Below are positions 1-8,543 of a stretch of DNA of 64,000 nucleotides, one piece after another. Where the stretch lies: positions 3,658,001 through 3,722,000 of the forward strand of contig NZ_CP108053.1 in assembly GCF_036173105.1 (NCBI RefSeq). Direction: 5' to 3'. The stretch comes from Streptomyces sp. NBC_00287 (lineage in GTDB: Bacteria > Actinomycetota > Actinomycetes > Streptomycetales > Streptomycetaceae). The notes below the pieces were generated by a model. That model had not been told where the DNA came from. It saw only the letters and a program-made list of their open reading frames with translations, and made no database searches. Numbering within the stretch: the first letter of the stretch is position 1; each line of letters begins with the position of its first letter. Both the position numbers and the translations under genes were made by a program.

Positions 1-160
1 CCCGCCGAAGGATGTCGACCGCCTCCAACCCCTGCCGCGTCGGCACCGTCACCAGATCGCAGGCCGCTCCCGTGCACGGCGGCGCGCTGCACTCCGGGGT
101 CGGCGGGTGCCCCACCGTCGTCGACGGCGTACAAGGATCGATGCTCTGTCTGGTCTCCAT
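1..160 (-). CDS. Hypothetical protein, N-terminal fragment (gene runs off the left edge)
   Basis: An ATG on the minus strand (positions 158-160) is preceded by a good GGAGG ribosome site at about 5 bases' spacing, and the frame stays open to base 1. The visible 53 residues begin METRQSIDPC and carry four cysteines, two of them in a PECSAPPC-type stretch, then a helical segment ending EAVDILRR. The codon third positions are GC-rich, as in a real Streptomyces gene. I do not recognise the family with confidence; it may be one of the small primase/polymerase-like Streptomyces proteins. It is divergent from the regulator at 459. Confidence 0.45.
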   Translation of the reverse strand, partial: METRQSIDPCTPSTTVGHPPTPECSAPPCTGAACDLVTVPTRQGLEAVDILRR

Positions 161-458
161 CCCGGCCTCCACCACGGAACCCCTCCTCGAAACGAGCGGG
201 TCGGGAGTCGGGCGGCTCCCGGTCCATGTGGTTCAACGTGTCACCGCGTCAACGGCTACGGCACAAGTCCGCCGCAAAGGATGGCAGTTCATGGCAGATG
301 TTGGATGAGATATCCGGTTTGTAGCCAAACACTGCATGGCGGGTCCGACACAGCAGGTACGTTCTTGCCCGCCGGGCACCGGGGGTACGAAGCGAACAAA
401 TAGTTCAACTCGCCTCCAGTCCGGCATGGTTCGACGGTTCGCACGAGAGGACCCGGCC
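161..458. promoter_or_regulatory. Divergent intergenic region, no gene seen
   Basis: About 300 bases separate the divergent start codons at 160 and 459. The stretch near 290-345 is less GC-rich than the flanking genes, which fits promoters. I could not assign convincing -35/-10 pairs. The short open frames here have poor codon bias and are not called. Confidence 0.3.
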
Positions 459-1859
459 ATGACGTCGTCAGAGCTGAACCCTTCCCAGCCCCCCAGACCA
501 CCCCGACCGAACCTCGCGTTCCGGCAGTTGCGCGGACAGCGCTCGCCGGCCGAGTTCGCCGCGGCGGTCCGCAGGGCGGCGCGCGAGATCGGGGAGCGGG
601 TCAGCTGTGACGCGCGTTACGTCGGCCGGGTCGAGGCGGGCGAGATCCGGTGCCCCAACTACGCGTACGAACGGGTGTTCCTGCACATGTTCGCCGGTCG
701 CACGCTCACCGACCTGGGCTTCGCGCCCCGCTCGTCCGTACGCGGACGCCGGGCGCGCGCCGACGTGGGTGAGACGTGGGGGGCGCTCGAGCCGTATGAC
801 ACGCAAGACCCGTACGACACGCACGAGAAACCCGAGGAGAGCGACGTGCTGCGTCGCGCATTCATGACCGGCGGAGGCGCCACGGTGGCCGCCGCCTCGC
901 TCAGCCCTTTCGGGCTCGCCCTCGACGCCACGGCCGCGGAACGGCCCGCCCGGCGGGTCGGGGCGAGCGAGGTGGAGGTGCTGGAGGAAGCGGTCCGCAG
1001 GATCCGGCTGCTGGACGACCGGCACGGCGCGGACGGCCTGTACCGGCGCGCGGCGGCGCCGCTGCGCGCCGCGTATGCGCTGCTGGACGCCGATACCACG
1101 CGCCACGCCGCGGGTGAACGGCTGCATTCGGGCGCCGGTGAGCTGGCCATCTCGGTGGGCTGGCTGGCGCACGACTCGGGGCGGTTCGACGACGCGCGCT
1201 CCCACTACGCGGAGGCGCTGGCGACCGCCCGGATGGCCGGGGACCCGGCGCTGGAGGCGCACGCCTTCTGCAACACGTCCTTCCTCGCGCGGGACGCGGG
1301 ACGCCCACGCGAGGCGGTGCGCGCGGCCCAGGCCGCGCAACGCGTCGCGCGGCCCCTGGGCTCCGCGCGCCTGATGTCCCTGCTCGCGCTGCGCGAGGCG
1401 GGCGGCTGGGCGGGCCTCGCCGACCGCACGGGCTGCGCCCAGGCACTCGCACGTGCCCAGGCCCTCTACGACCGGGGCCGTTCGGACACCGACCCCGAGT
1501 GGATGAGCTTCTACGGCGAGGCAGAGCTGGAGGGCCTGGAGGCGCAGTGCTGGTCGACGCTGGGCGACTGGCGCCGAGCGGCACGCCACGCGGGCCGCGC
1601 GGCCCACCTCCAGGACCCGCACTTCACCCGCAACATCGCCCTGTACACGGCGCAACTGGCAGACGACCTGGCGAGGGGCGGCCGCCCGGACGAGGCCGCG
1701 GCGGCGGGAATGCGAGTACTGGACCTGTTGGCAGAGGTCCAATCCTCCCGAATCCAGACGATGCTGGCGGGAACGGCCCGGGTGTTGCTCCCGCACAGGC
1801 GGGCGTCAGGGGTATCGACGTTCCTGGACAAGCACGCGGGTTTGCCACGGGCGGTGTGA
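459..1859 (+). CDS. HTH/TPR regulatory protein, NsdA-like
   Basis: A 466-aa cytoplasmic regulator. Residues 20-90 look like an XRE-type DNA-binding region (AFRQLRGQ ... YVGRVEAGEIRCPNYAYERV). After it comes a short hydrophobic stretch following an RRAF motif, then an alanine-rich helical region with repeated pairs of helices like tetratricopeptide repeats (for example ARSHYAEALATARMAGDP). This layout is that of the Streptomyces NsdA family, whose founding member represses sporulation and antibiotic production. Which paralogue this is cannot be told here. The ATG at 459 is chosen because GAGAGG lies 8 bases upstream; in-frame starts further 5' have no ribosome site. It is convergent with the phosphatase at 1989. 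Confidence 0.75.
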   Translation: MTSSELNPSQPPRPPRPNLAFRQLRGQRSPAEFAAAVRRAAREIGERVSCDARYVGRVEAGEIRCPNYAYERVFLHMFAGRTLTDLGFAPRSSVRGRRARADVGETWGALEPYDTQDPYDTHEKPEESDVLRRAFMTGGGATVAAASLSPFGLALDATAAERPARRVGASEVEVLEEAVRRIRLLDDRHGADGLYRRAAAPLRAAYALLDADTTRHAAGERLHSGAGELAISVGWLAHDSGRFDDARSHYAEALATARMAGDPALEAHAFCNTSFLARDAGRPREAVRAAQAAQRVARPLGSARLMSLLALREAGGWAGLADRTGCAQALARAQALYDRGRSDTDPEWMSFYGEAELEGLEAQCWSTLGDWRRAARHAGRAAHLQDPHFTRNIALYTAQLADDLARGGRPDEAAAAGMRVLDLLAEVQSSRIQTMLAGTARVLLPHRRASGVSTFLDKHAGLPRAV

Positions 1860-1877
1860 ACGGGGCGGCGGGCATCT

Positions 1878-1975
1878 AGCCCGTCCGGCGTTTGAGGACG
1901 AGGCCGTTCAGGCCGAAGCGGGGGTCTGGGGGCGGCAGCCCCCAGGGATGGGACGGGTAGGGGCGGCGGGGGCGA
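1878..1975. repeat. Dispersed intergenic repeat, copy 1
   Basis: A stretch of about 98 bases beginning AGCCCGTCCGGCGTTTGAGG and containing a strong hairpin (CTGGGGGC GGCA GCCCCCAG) is found again almost identically at 39496-39595. This copy sits between two convergent genes. It is a REP-like element that may act as a bidirectional terminator. Confidence 0.8.
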
Positions 1976-1988
1976 AAACAGCCCGACC

Positions 1989-2585
1989 TCAGCCCACCAA
2001 ATGCCCCAAGTCGTTCCAGCTCTCGATCGCCGGCTCCCCATACGCCCACCCCAGAACCGAAAGCGACGTCGGATTCAGCCGTATCCGCGCGGCGAACGAC
2101 AGCGGCAGCCCCAGCCAACGCGCCCCGATGGACCGCAAGATGTGCCCATGGGCGAAGACCAGCACGTCCCGGTCCGCGGACCGCGCCCAGGACACCACCT
2201 CATCCGCCCGCGCACTGACCGAGTCCAGCGTCTCCCCCGAGGGAACACCGTCCCGCCAGATCAGCCACCCAGGCCGCACGGCCTGGATCTCGGCAGGGGT
2301 CATGCCCTCGTAGTCGCCGTAGTCCCACTCCATCAGCGTGTCCCAGACAGCGGCCCGCTCCCCGAACCCCGCCAGCTCACACGTCTCACGCGCGCGTACC
2401 AACGGACTGGTCCGCACCTCCACGCCCGGCAGCCCCTCCAGCGGAGCGCGATGCAACCGCTCCCCGAGCAGCTTCGCCCCCCGCCGCCCCTCCTCCAGCA
2501 GCGGCACATCGGTCCGCCCGGTGTGCTTCCCGGACAGCGACCACGCGGTCTGTCCGTGTCGGGCCAACAGAATGCGCGGTGCCAT
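1989..2585 (-). CDS. Histidine phosphatase family protein (phosphoglycerate mutase-like)
   Basis: A 198-aa protein opening MAPRILLARHGQTAW, the RHG signature whose histidine is phosphorylated during catalysis. A second conserved acid follows in MEWDYGDYEG and the second catalytic histidine in VFAHGHILR. The size suits small broad-specificity phosphatases rather than glycolytic mutase, so the substrate is unknown. An in-frame ATG 42 bases further upstream (2627) would add 14 residues that are not family-like, so 2585 is preferred, though its ribosome site is weak. Confidence 0.85.
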   Translation of the reverse strand: MAPRILLARHGQTAWSLSGKHTGRTDVPLLEEGRRGAKLLGERLHRAPLEGLPGVEVRTSPLVRARETCELAGFGERAAVWDTLMEWDYGDYEGMTPAEIQAVRPGWLIWRDGVPSGETLDSVSARADEVVSWARSADRDVLVFAHGHILRSIGARWLGLPLSFAARIRLNPTSLSVLGWAYGEPAIESWNDLGHLVG

Positions 2586-2776
2586 GGAGTCGAGTGCCTT
2601 TCCAGGAATATGCGAGGCGGAACCCATCCATCATCCCGCACCCTGTGAGAGGGCAACCCCGAGGGCGATCTCTGCGTCTATCAGGGCCGGGGGCGCCCGA
2701 CGGAGGCGTGCACATACACCGTAAAGTGGCCCGTCCGGGCAACCGGCGCCACGACGATGAAGGGGGAGGCGATCGG

Positions 2777-3754
2777 ATGCCGCACGCCGAGACACCGGGC
2801 ATACAGGCGGCACCACGAAGCCGTCTGCGCTGGTGGACCGAGCTGCCACTGATCGTATTGGTGTACGCGTGCTACTCGGCGGGCCGCCTGCTGGTCGCCG
2901 GGGATGTCAACTCGGCCGTCGACACCGGCCTGGCGATCCTGCGCATCGAGAAGCTGCTGCATCTCAACGCCGAGCACCCGCTGAACCGTCTCTTCACCAG
3001 CGAACCCTGGCTGGGCGTACCGGCCGACTTCTGGTACGCCTCGCTGCACTACCTGATCACTCCGCTGATCCTGGTCTGGATCTTCAGATCCCGCGCCGTG
3101 CACTACCGCGCCGCCCGCACCTGGCTGATGACGTCCACGTTCATCGGCCTGATCGGCTTCACCCTGCTGCCGACCTGCCCGCCGAGGCTGCTCTCCCCGA
3201 CGCACGGCTTCGTGGACACGATGGCCCAGTACAGCACCTACGGCTGGTGGGGCGGCGACGCGAGCGCCCCGAAGGGCCTGGGAGGTCTGACCAACCAGTA
3301 CGCGGCGATGCCGAGCCTGCACTGCGGCTGGGCGCTGTGGTGCGGCGTCATGCTGTGGCGCTACGGCGGCAACCGCCTCACCAAGATCGCGGGTGTTGTC
3401 TACCCGCTGGTGACCGTGATCGTGGTCATGGGCACCGCGAACCACTACTTCCTGGACGCCGTCGCGGGCGCCGCGGTGATGGGCGCCGGGTTCCTGCTGA
3501 CGCCGTACGTCCTGCGCTGCGCGGAGCGGGTCCGGGCACGCTTCGAGGGCCGCGGCAGCCTGATCGCGGCTCGCTCGGCGAAGTCCGCCACCGAGGCCTC
3601 TGTCACCGCACAGGCCTCGATTGTCAGTGGCGGATGCCAGACTTCCGCGGGTGAGCGATTTCCACGGCAGCGCGAGTCACGGTTCGAGCCCGGAGCCGAG
3701 CCGGGTGCCTCTCCCACGGACGCGGGGGACGGCGCTCCGGCAACGGCTCGCTGA
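2777..3754 (+). CDS. PAP2-superfamily membrane phosphatase (inositolphosphotransferase-like)
   Basis: A 325-aa integral membrane protein with about six hydrophobic segments. The phosphatase motifs are visible: LLPTCPPR, MPSLHCGWAL with the central S-x-H, and TANHYFLDAVAG with the catalytic histidine. The arrangement matches AUR1-type PAP2 proteins that act on lipid or inositol phosphates at the membrane outer face; the substrate is inferred only. The ATG at 2777 follows GGGGGAGG. The hydrophilic C-terminal tail (from about residue 260) overlaps the next gene in another frame by 50-130 bases, so one of the two ends may be non-conserved. Confidence 0.85.
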   Translation: MPHAETPGIQAAPRSRLRWWTELPLIVLVYACYSAGRLLVAGDVNSAVDTGLAILRIEKLLHLNAEHPLNRLFTSEPWLGVPADFWYASLHYLITPLILVWIFRSRAVHYRAARTWLMTSTFIGLIGFTLLPTCPPRLLSPTHGFVDTMAQYSTYGWWGGDASAPKGLGGLTNQYAAMPSLHCGWALWCGVMLWRYGGNRLTKIAGVVYPLVTVIVVMGTANHYFLDAVAGAAVMGAGFLLTPYVLRCAERVRARFEGRGSLIAARSAKSATEASVTAQASIVSGGCQTSAGERFPRQRESRFEPGAEPGASPTDAGDGAPATAR

Positions 3755-4838
3755 GCTGCGCGGTCCCGAGGTACCGGCCAAGGCGCTGGACGCGCGCGCC
3801 CTGGCCGCCCTCGCCGCCAACCCCGGCTGCAAGCGGCGCGCGATCCTCGACGGCGCCGGGGTGAACAAGACGGCGCTGGCGAGCGCGCTGGGCGCCCCCT
3901 CGGCGTTTGGGCAGTCGCAGTTCGCGCTCACCCGGGGCAACGCCTTCGAGGCGAAGGTCAAGGCGGACGGCGGCGCCGAACTGCTGCGGCTGGTGCACGA
4001 GAAGCTGGACCGCTCGGCCGAGCCACCCGCCCGCGCGCACGTGCCGGACCTCTCGGCGACCGGCCCCGAGGGCCGTGCGGCCCGTACGGCGCTGGCGCTG
4101 CGCGAGGCGAGCGAGGCGCCGGGTTCCTGGACGCTGCTGGACCATCCGATGCTCGCGCTCGACGTAGCGGGCTCGCCCGCCTTCCTGGAGCCGGACGCGG
4201 TGGTGGTGCACCCCGACGGCTCCTGGACGGTCGTGGAGATCAAGTCCTTCCCGATGCTGGACGGCTCCGCGGACCCGTCGAAGGTCGGCGCGGCGGCCCG
4301 CCAGGCGGCGGTGTACGTCCTGGCACTGGAGCAGGTGGCCGCGCGCCTCGAGCCGCACCCGCGCGTGCGGCACCGGATCCTCCTCGTCTGCCCCAAGGAC
4401 TTCTCCAACCTCCCCACCGCCTCCGCCGTCGACATCCGCAAGCAGCGCGCGGTGACCGCCCGTCAGCTGGCGCGGCTCACCCGGATCGAGGAGATCGCCG
4501 ACGCGCTCCCCGAGGGCACCTGCTTCGACCCCGAGCTGCCCGCCACCGAGCTCACGGCCGCCGTGGAGTCCGTCCCGGCGACGTACGCGCCCGAGTGCCT
4601 GTCCGCCTGCGAGCTGGCCTTCCACTGCCGCGACCGCTCACGTACGGCCGGCGCGGTCACCTCGCTGGGCCGTTCGGTCCGCGCCGAACTGGGCGGTCTG
4701 AGCACCGTCGAGGACGTACTGGCGGCGGCCCGTGGCACGGCCGGGGACCCGGCCGACCCGGCGGTGGCGGCGCTGCGCAGAGCGGCACACCTACGTGCCG
4801 AGGCGCTCGGCGACCGGGAGGCGGTCCCGTGTCCCTGA
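3705..4838 (+). CDS. RecB/Cas4-like PD-(D/E)XK nuclease with four Fe-S-type cysteines
   Basis: Counted from the GTG at 3705, the 377-aa protein has a nuclease core: LEPDAVVVHPDG (D164), VVEIK (E178, K180), then RQAAVYVLALE, the RecB Q-x3-Y motif. One cysteine near the N-terminus (C42) and a C-terminal C298-x3-C302-x5-C308 cluster resemble the 4Fe-4S arrangement of AddB, Dna2 and Cas4 nucleases. The GTG at 3705 has GGAG at 9 bases; GTG 3651 and TTG 3621 are possible longer starts. The gene overlaps the next by 10 bases, so it is translated with the middle protein and the helicase. It probably cuts single-stranded DNA during end processing; this is inference. Confidence 0.72.
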   Translation: MPLPRTRGTALRQRLAELRGPEVPAKALDARALAALAANPGCKRRAILDGAGVNKTALASALGAPSAFGQSQFALTRGNAFEAKVKADGGAELLRLVHEKLDRSAEPPARAHVPDLSATGPEGRAARTALALREASEAPGSWTLLDHPMLALDVAGSPAFLEPDAVVVHPDGSWTVVEIKSFPMLDGSADPSKVGAAARQAAVYVLALEQVAARLEPHPRVRHRILLVCPKDFSNLPTASAVDIRKQRAVTARQLARLTRIEEIADALPEGTCFDPELPATELTAAVESVPATYAPECLSACELAFHCRDRSRTAGAVTSLGRSVRAELGGLSTVEDVLAAARGTAGDPADPAVAALRRAAHLRAEALGDREAVPCP

Positions 4839-6415
4839 TCGCCACCCTCGCCCGCCTCGAGGCGGTCAGCACCGGCCGCGCCCAGCCCTCGGCGACCGTC
4901 CGCCACCGGCAGCTGTCCGAGCGGCCGCTGGTCTTCGTGCCGCTCACCACCGCCGGTGAGGCCGGCGCCCCGCTCGGCGCCCTGGTCGGCACGGACCGGG
5001 ACGCGCCCCGCCTGCTGGTCGTACCGCAACCGCGCGACCGCGACCTCAGGTTCGCGTTCCTGGCGGAGCTGGCCGATGTCGTGCTGCCGCACATCGAGGC
5101 GTACGCCGACGTCGTCGAGGCCGCCGAGCGCACCGACACCGACCCGGAGACCGGCAAGCGGGTCAAGGTCGAGGTCGACCTGTGCGCGGACGCCCCCCAG
5201 CTGATCGTCCCGAGCCGCGCGGGCCTGGACCTCGTACGCCTGCTCGGCCGTTCCATGCGCTTTCGCCGTACGGCGGAGCAGGACCCGGAGACCCCCTATC
5301 CCGCGCCGCCCCGGGTGCCGTTGCTCGGCCGGTGGCTGACGCACTACGGCGAGCGGTCCCGGGTACCCGGCTCCTCGCTGCTGCTGGCGATGACCGACGT
5401 GCTGGCCCGGCACTGGGCGACCGGGCAGTCCACGCTGGAGGACCAGCATCTGGGCGCGCTGCTCGCCTGGATCGACCCGCCGGAGGGCGTCACGGGCGCC
5501 GAGGCCGCCGCGCGCGCGGAGCTCGCGCGCGACGACCGGGGCCAGTTGCTGTGCCCGCCCGCGGGCCCGGCCACCGACCCGGCGTTCGACAACAAGCTGC
5601 TCGCCCCCGCCTTCGAGCGCTACGACCGGGCCCGCATCGCACTGGCCGCCGCCGAGGACGGCTTGCAGGCGGACGACCGGTTCGGCGCGCTGACCAGGGC
5701 CGAGCAGGAGATCCGCGCGCTGGTCGAGAGCGTCACCCGGCCCACCTGGGACGCGGTGTGGCAGGGCCTGGACCGGCTGCGTGAACTGCCCGTCGGCGCG
5801 CATGTCGAGGAGCGGTGGACGCGCGACCGCTGGTCGTTCACCGCCCACCGGGACCGGATCACGGCCGGCGAGCCCCCGCAGCCGCGCCGCGACGACGCGG
5901 TGACCGCGGCGAACAAACTCGCCTCGCGCGAGCGCGAACAGGCCCGACTGGAAGCCCAGGAAGCGCTCGACGACCCGCTGGTGATGGCCGGGCGGCGGCT
6001 GGCCGGGGAGGCGTTCGCGGGCGAGGTCACCGATGTCGTCATGGCGTACAGCGAGGGCAAGCGGCCGAGCCCGCGCCCGCTGGTCACCGTCCGCACGGAC
6101 GACCGGCCGCAGCTCGGCGAGCGGGTGAAGGTCTACCGCTCGCTGGGCGGGAAGCCGCAGTCGGCGGAGCTCGTCAGCGGCGACGGCGATCTGCTGGTCC
6201 TGCGTGTCCTGGACAAGATGGGCCGCGGCAAGGAGCCCGAGGCGGGGTCCGTGCCGGAGAAGGGCGACCGGGTCGTCTACACCCTGTTCGAACACGAGCA
6301 GCGGGGCGGGGCGAAGCTGCCCGACCCGGAGCAGACACCGTGGACCCACGGCGGGCCGCCCGGGGAGGCCGTACCGGAGGCCGCCGATCAGCCGACCGAG
6401 GAGGACGTCCTGTGA
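4829..6415 (+). CDS. Uncharacterised middle protein of the nuclease-helicase operon
   Basis: A 528-aa soluble protein starting at GTG 4829 after GGGAGG, overlapping the nuclease stop by 10 bases and the helicase start by 4. I recognise no named domain. The N-terminal 300 residues are mixed alpha/beta; residues about 350-410 are charged and helical (REREQARLEAQEALDD). The last 100 residues (RPLVTVRTDDRPQLGERVKVYRS style strands) look like a small beta-barrel, similar in position to the beta-barrel that precedes the helicase core in Dna2/Upf1 enzymes. The gene order nuclease-this-helicase suggests it bridges the other two. It ends in an acidic tail. Confidence 0.6.
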   Translation: MSLIATLARLEAVSTGRAQPSATVRHRQLSERPLVFVPLTTAGEAGAPLGALVGTDRDAPRLLVVPQPRDRDLRFAFLAELADVVLPHIEAYADVVEAAERTDTDPETGKRVKVEVDLCADAPQLIVPSRAGLDLVRLLGRSMRFRRTAEQDPETPYPAPPRVPLLGRWLTHYGERSRVPGSSLLLAMTDVLARHWATGQSTLEDQHLGALLAWIDPPEGVTGAEAAARAELARDDRGQLLCPPAGPATDPAFDNKLLAPAFERYDRARIALAAAEDGLQADDRFGALTRAEQEIRALVESVTRPTWDAVWQGLDRLRELPVGAHVEERWTRDRWSFTAHRDRITAGEPPQPRRDDAVTAANKLASREREQARLEAQEALDDPLVMAGRRLAGEAFAGEVTDVVMAYSEGKRPSPRPLVTVRTDDRPQLGERVKVYRSLGGKPQSAELVSGDGDLLVLRVLDKMGRGKEPEAGSVPEKGDRVVYTLFEHEQRGGAKLPDPEQTPWTHGGPPGEAVPEAADQPTEEDVL

Positions 6416-7746
6416 CCGCCGTGTTCGACCCGGGTGCGGCGGCCGCGCAGGCCACCGACGCGATCCTCGCCGACACCCTGCACAGCACGCACCGAGGTGT
6501 GGTCGTCGACTCCCCGCCCGGCGCCGGCAAGTCCACGCTGGTGGTGCGGGCGGCACTGGAACTGGCCGAGGCGGGCCGCCCGTTGATGGTCGTGGCGCAG
6601 ACCAACGCCCAGGTCGACGACCTCGTCCTCCGGCTCGCCGAGAAGAACCCCGAGCTGCCGGTGGGCCGTCTGCACAGCAGCGACGCCGACCTGTACGACA
6701 AGGCGCTGGACGACCTGCCGAACGTACGGAAGTCGGCGAAGGCGGCGGATCTGACCGGGCTGCCGGTCACGATCTCCACGGCCGCGAAGTGGGCGCATGT
6801 GAAGGTCGACGAGCCGTGGCGGCACGCGATCGTGGACGAGGCGTACCAGATGCGCTCGGACTCGCTGCTGGCCGTGGCCGGGCTGTTCGAGCGGGCGCTG
6901 TTCGTGGGCGACCCGGGGCAGCTGGATCCGTTCGCGATCGTGGGCAGCGAGCAGTGGGCGGGTCTGTCGTACGACCCCTCGGCGTCCGCGGTGACGACCC
7001 TGCTCGCGCACAACCCCGAGCTGCCCCAACACCGCCTGCCGGTGTCCTGGCGGCTCCCCGCCTCCGCCGCCCCGCTGGTCTCGGACGCGTTCTACCCGTA
7101 CACACGCTTCCGCAGCGGCACGGACCACGACGACCGCCGCCTCACCTTCGCCGTCCCCTCCGACGGCTCAGGACCCGACAAGGTGATCGACGAGGCGGCC
7201 GAGGCGGGCTGGGGCCTGCTGGAGCTGCCCGCACGGCACACTCCGCGGACGGACCCGGAGGCGGTCCGGGCGGTTGCGACGGTCGTACGGCGGCTGCTGG
7301 ACCGGGGCGGCGCGGCGACGTCGGAACGCTCACCCGACCCCGCACCCCTGACAGCCGACCGGATCGCCGTTGGCACCGCGCACCGCGACCAGGCGGCGGC
7401 GGTCCGGGCGGCGCTCGTGGAACTGGGCGTGAGTGACGTCACCGTCGACACGGCGAACCGGCTCCAGGGCCGGGAGTACGACGTCACGGTCGTCCTCCAC
7501 CCGCTCTCCGGCCGCCCCGACGCCACCGCCTTCCACCTGGAGACGGGCCGCCTGTGCGTCCTCGCCTCCCGCCACCGGCACGCCTGCATCGTGGTGTGCC
7601 GAGCGGGCGTGAGTGACCTCCTGGACGACTACCCGTCGACGGAACCGGTCCAGCTCGGGACGGTGGTGAAGTTCCCGGACGGGTGGGAGGCCAACCACGC
7701 GGTGCTGGCGCGGCTGGCCGAGCACCGGGTGTCATGGCGGCCGTGA
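6412..7746 (+). CDS. SF1 DNA helicase/ATPase (Dna2/AAA_11-AAA_12 type)
   Basis: A 444-aa ATPase with ordered SF1 motifs: Walker A DSPPGAGKST (33-42), motif II VDEA (141-144), motif III GDPGQLDP (166-173), then NRLQGREYDVTVVLHP (motif V) and LASRHRHACIVV (motif VI). It lacks its own nuclease or OB region, which the two upstream genes may supply. Start GTG 6412 overlaps the previous stop as GTGA, so coupling is tight. The C-terminal tail WEANHAVLARLAEHRVSW is repeated 173 bases downstream. The likely role is DNA end resection, repair or defence; this is not shown by sequence alone. Confidence 0.85.
   Translation: MTAVFDPGAAAAQATDAILADTLHSTHRGVVVDSPPGAGKSTLVVRAALELAEAGRPLMVVAQTNAQVDDLVLRLAEKNPELPVGRLHSSDADLYDKALDDLPNVRKSAKAADLTGLPVTISTAAKWAHVKVDEPWRHAIVDEAYQMRSDSLLAVAGLFERALFVGDPGQLDPFAIVGSEQWAGLSYDPSASAVTTLLAHNPELPQHRLPVSWRLPASAAPLVSDAFYPYTRFRSGTDHDDRRLTFAVPSDGSGPDKVIDEAAEAGWGLLELPARHTPRTDPEAVRAVATVVRRLLDRGGAATSERSPDPAPLTADRIAVGTAHRDQAAAVRAALVELGVSDVTVDTANRLQGREYDVTVVLHPLSGRPDATAFHLETGRLCVLASRHRHACIVVCRAGVSDLLDDYPSTEPVQLGTVVKFPDGWEANHAVLARLAEHRVSWRP
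7674..7740 (+). repeat. Direct repeat, copy A (3' end of helicase gene)
   Basis: These 67 bases encode the helicase tail and match 7847-7913 at about 64 of 67 positions by eye, offset 173 bases. The differences are mostly silent. Confidence 0.85.
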
Positions 7747-7835
7747 TCGACACACCGCATATCTCCTCCGCGGGGGCCCGGCACAGCGCCGCGCATTTCG
7801 CCGGACGGAGTCCGGCACGCCGCCGGAGGCGGCCG

Positions 7836-7919
7836 ATGGATGCAGCCCCGGACTGGTGGGAGGCCAACCACGCGGTGCTGGCGCGGCTGGCCGAGCATCG
7901 GGTGTCGTGGCGCGGCTGA
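7836..7919 (+). CDS. Possible 27-aa small protein copying the helicase C-terminus
   Basis: The ATG at 7836 has GGAGG at 7824-7828, seven bases upstream. The frame reads MDAAPDWWEANHAVL and ends RVSWRG, so 21 of 27 residues repeat the C-terminal tail of the helicase encoded just upstream. It lies downstream of the operon on the same strand and would be on the same transcript. It may be a tandem-duplication remnant rather than a working gene, but two of the three main base differences are silent and the reading frame is kept. Confidence 0.35.
   Translation: MDAAPDWWEANHAVLARLAEHRVSWRG
7847..7913 (+). repeat. Direct repeat, copy B
   Basis: Second copy of the helicase 3'-end segment (see 7674-7740). 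About 106 bases of unrelated sequence separate the copies. Confidence 0.85.
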
Positions 7920-8013
7920 CCTGGGATTCGTGGCCCTCTTGCGCGGGCGCGGGACAATGGACGGTGGCCCACTCCACATGGGGGTCATCCGTGACGTACG
8001 AGGAGGAGAAGAC

Positions 8014-8382
8014 ATGGCGGAGCCCACGCCGCGTCGGAACGAACCGCGGCTACGCCCCGCGCCCCTGCTCTTCGAGCCCACGCAGGCGGCAGCAGACCCG
8101 GAGCACTTCTTCGACCTGGAGTCCATCGAGGACCCCCGGGAGCTGCTCGCGCGGGCCACGGAGCTGACGCTCGCGTTCCGGGCGGCGGCCGACCGTGCCG
8201 TGGAGTTCCAGGCCATCGCGGCGGCGCAGCTCGCGGACCCGCGACGGTTCGACCGGCTGACGACCGCGGACATCGCCGAGCGGGCGGAATGGACCGAGGA
8301 CTACGCCAAGAAGATGGTGGAGTTCGGGAGGGATCTGCTGCGGGGGGCGGTCGAGGGCCGGGAGCAGATCGACCCCGTGTAA
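8014..8382 (+). CDS. Small conserved hypothetical protein
   Basis: A 122-aa acidic, helical protein with no signal peptide or membrane segment. The start is clear: AGGAGGAG at 8001-8008 before ATG 8014. A central region (LARATELTLAFRAAADRAVEFQAIAAAQL) is a long amphipathic helix. The end (TTADIAERAEWTEDYAKKMVEFGRDLL) resembles a short helix-turn-helix-like pair. I do not recognise a function. Confidence 0.7.
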   Translation: MAEPTPRRNEPRLRPAPLLFEPTQAAADPEHFFDLESIEDPRELLARATELTLAFRAAADRAVEFQAIAAAQLADPRRFDRLTTADIAERAEWTEDYAKKMVEFGRDLLRGAVEGREQIDPV

Positions 8383-8393
8383 GCCGCTGCCAC

Positions 8394-8428
8394 TAGCCGT
8401 TAGCGTTAGCCGTTAGCCGTTAGCCGTT
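8394..8428. repeat. TTAGCCG heptanucleotide tandem repeat
   Basis: Five near-perfect copies of a 7-base unit (TAGCCGT) follow one another just after a stop codon; one copy is a base short. It is a simple-sequence tract with no visible hairpin. Confidence 0.85.
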
Positions 8429-8543
8429 CCGGCATATGCCAGACGGGCAAGATCCGGGCAAGATACTCCTCCCCGCCCCCTCCTGTCCCGGTTTCCGGCA
8501 ACCCTCAGAAACGGAACGCTCACGGCCAGTAGATCTAGTGGTC

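Noticed and set aside
12..403. Two overlapping 98-aa plus-strand frames at the left edge
   Set aside because: Poor codon bias and no ribosome site; the minus-strand start at 160 with GGAGG explains this stretch better.
3705..4838. Cas4 as part of a CRISPR system
   Set aside because: The nuclease has Cas4-like cysteines but no cas1/cas2 or array exists in the window; its partners are a helicase and an unknown protein.
4463..6556. 697-aa minus-strand frame over the nuclease-helicase operon
   Set aside because: Antisense shadow of high-GC coding DNA; arginine- and glycine-rich with no motif, while the plus strand has clear nuclease and helicase motifs.
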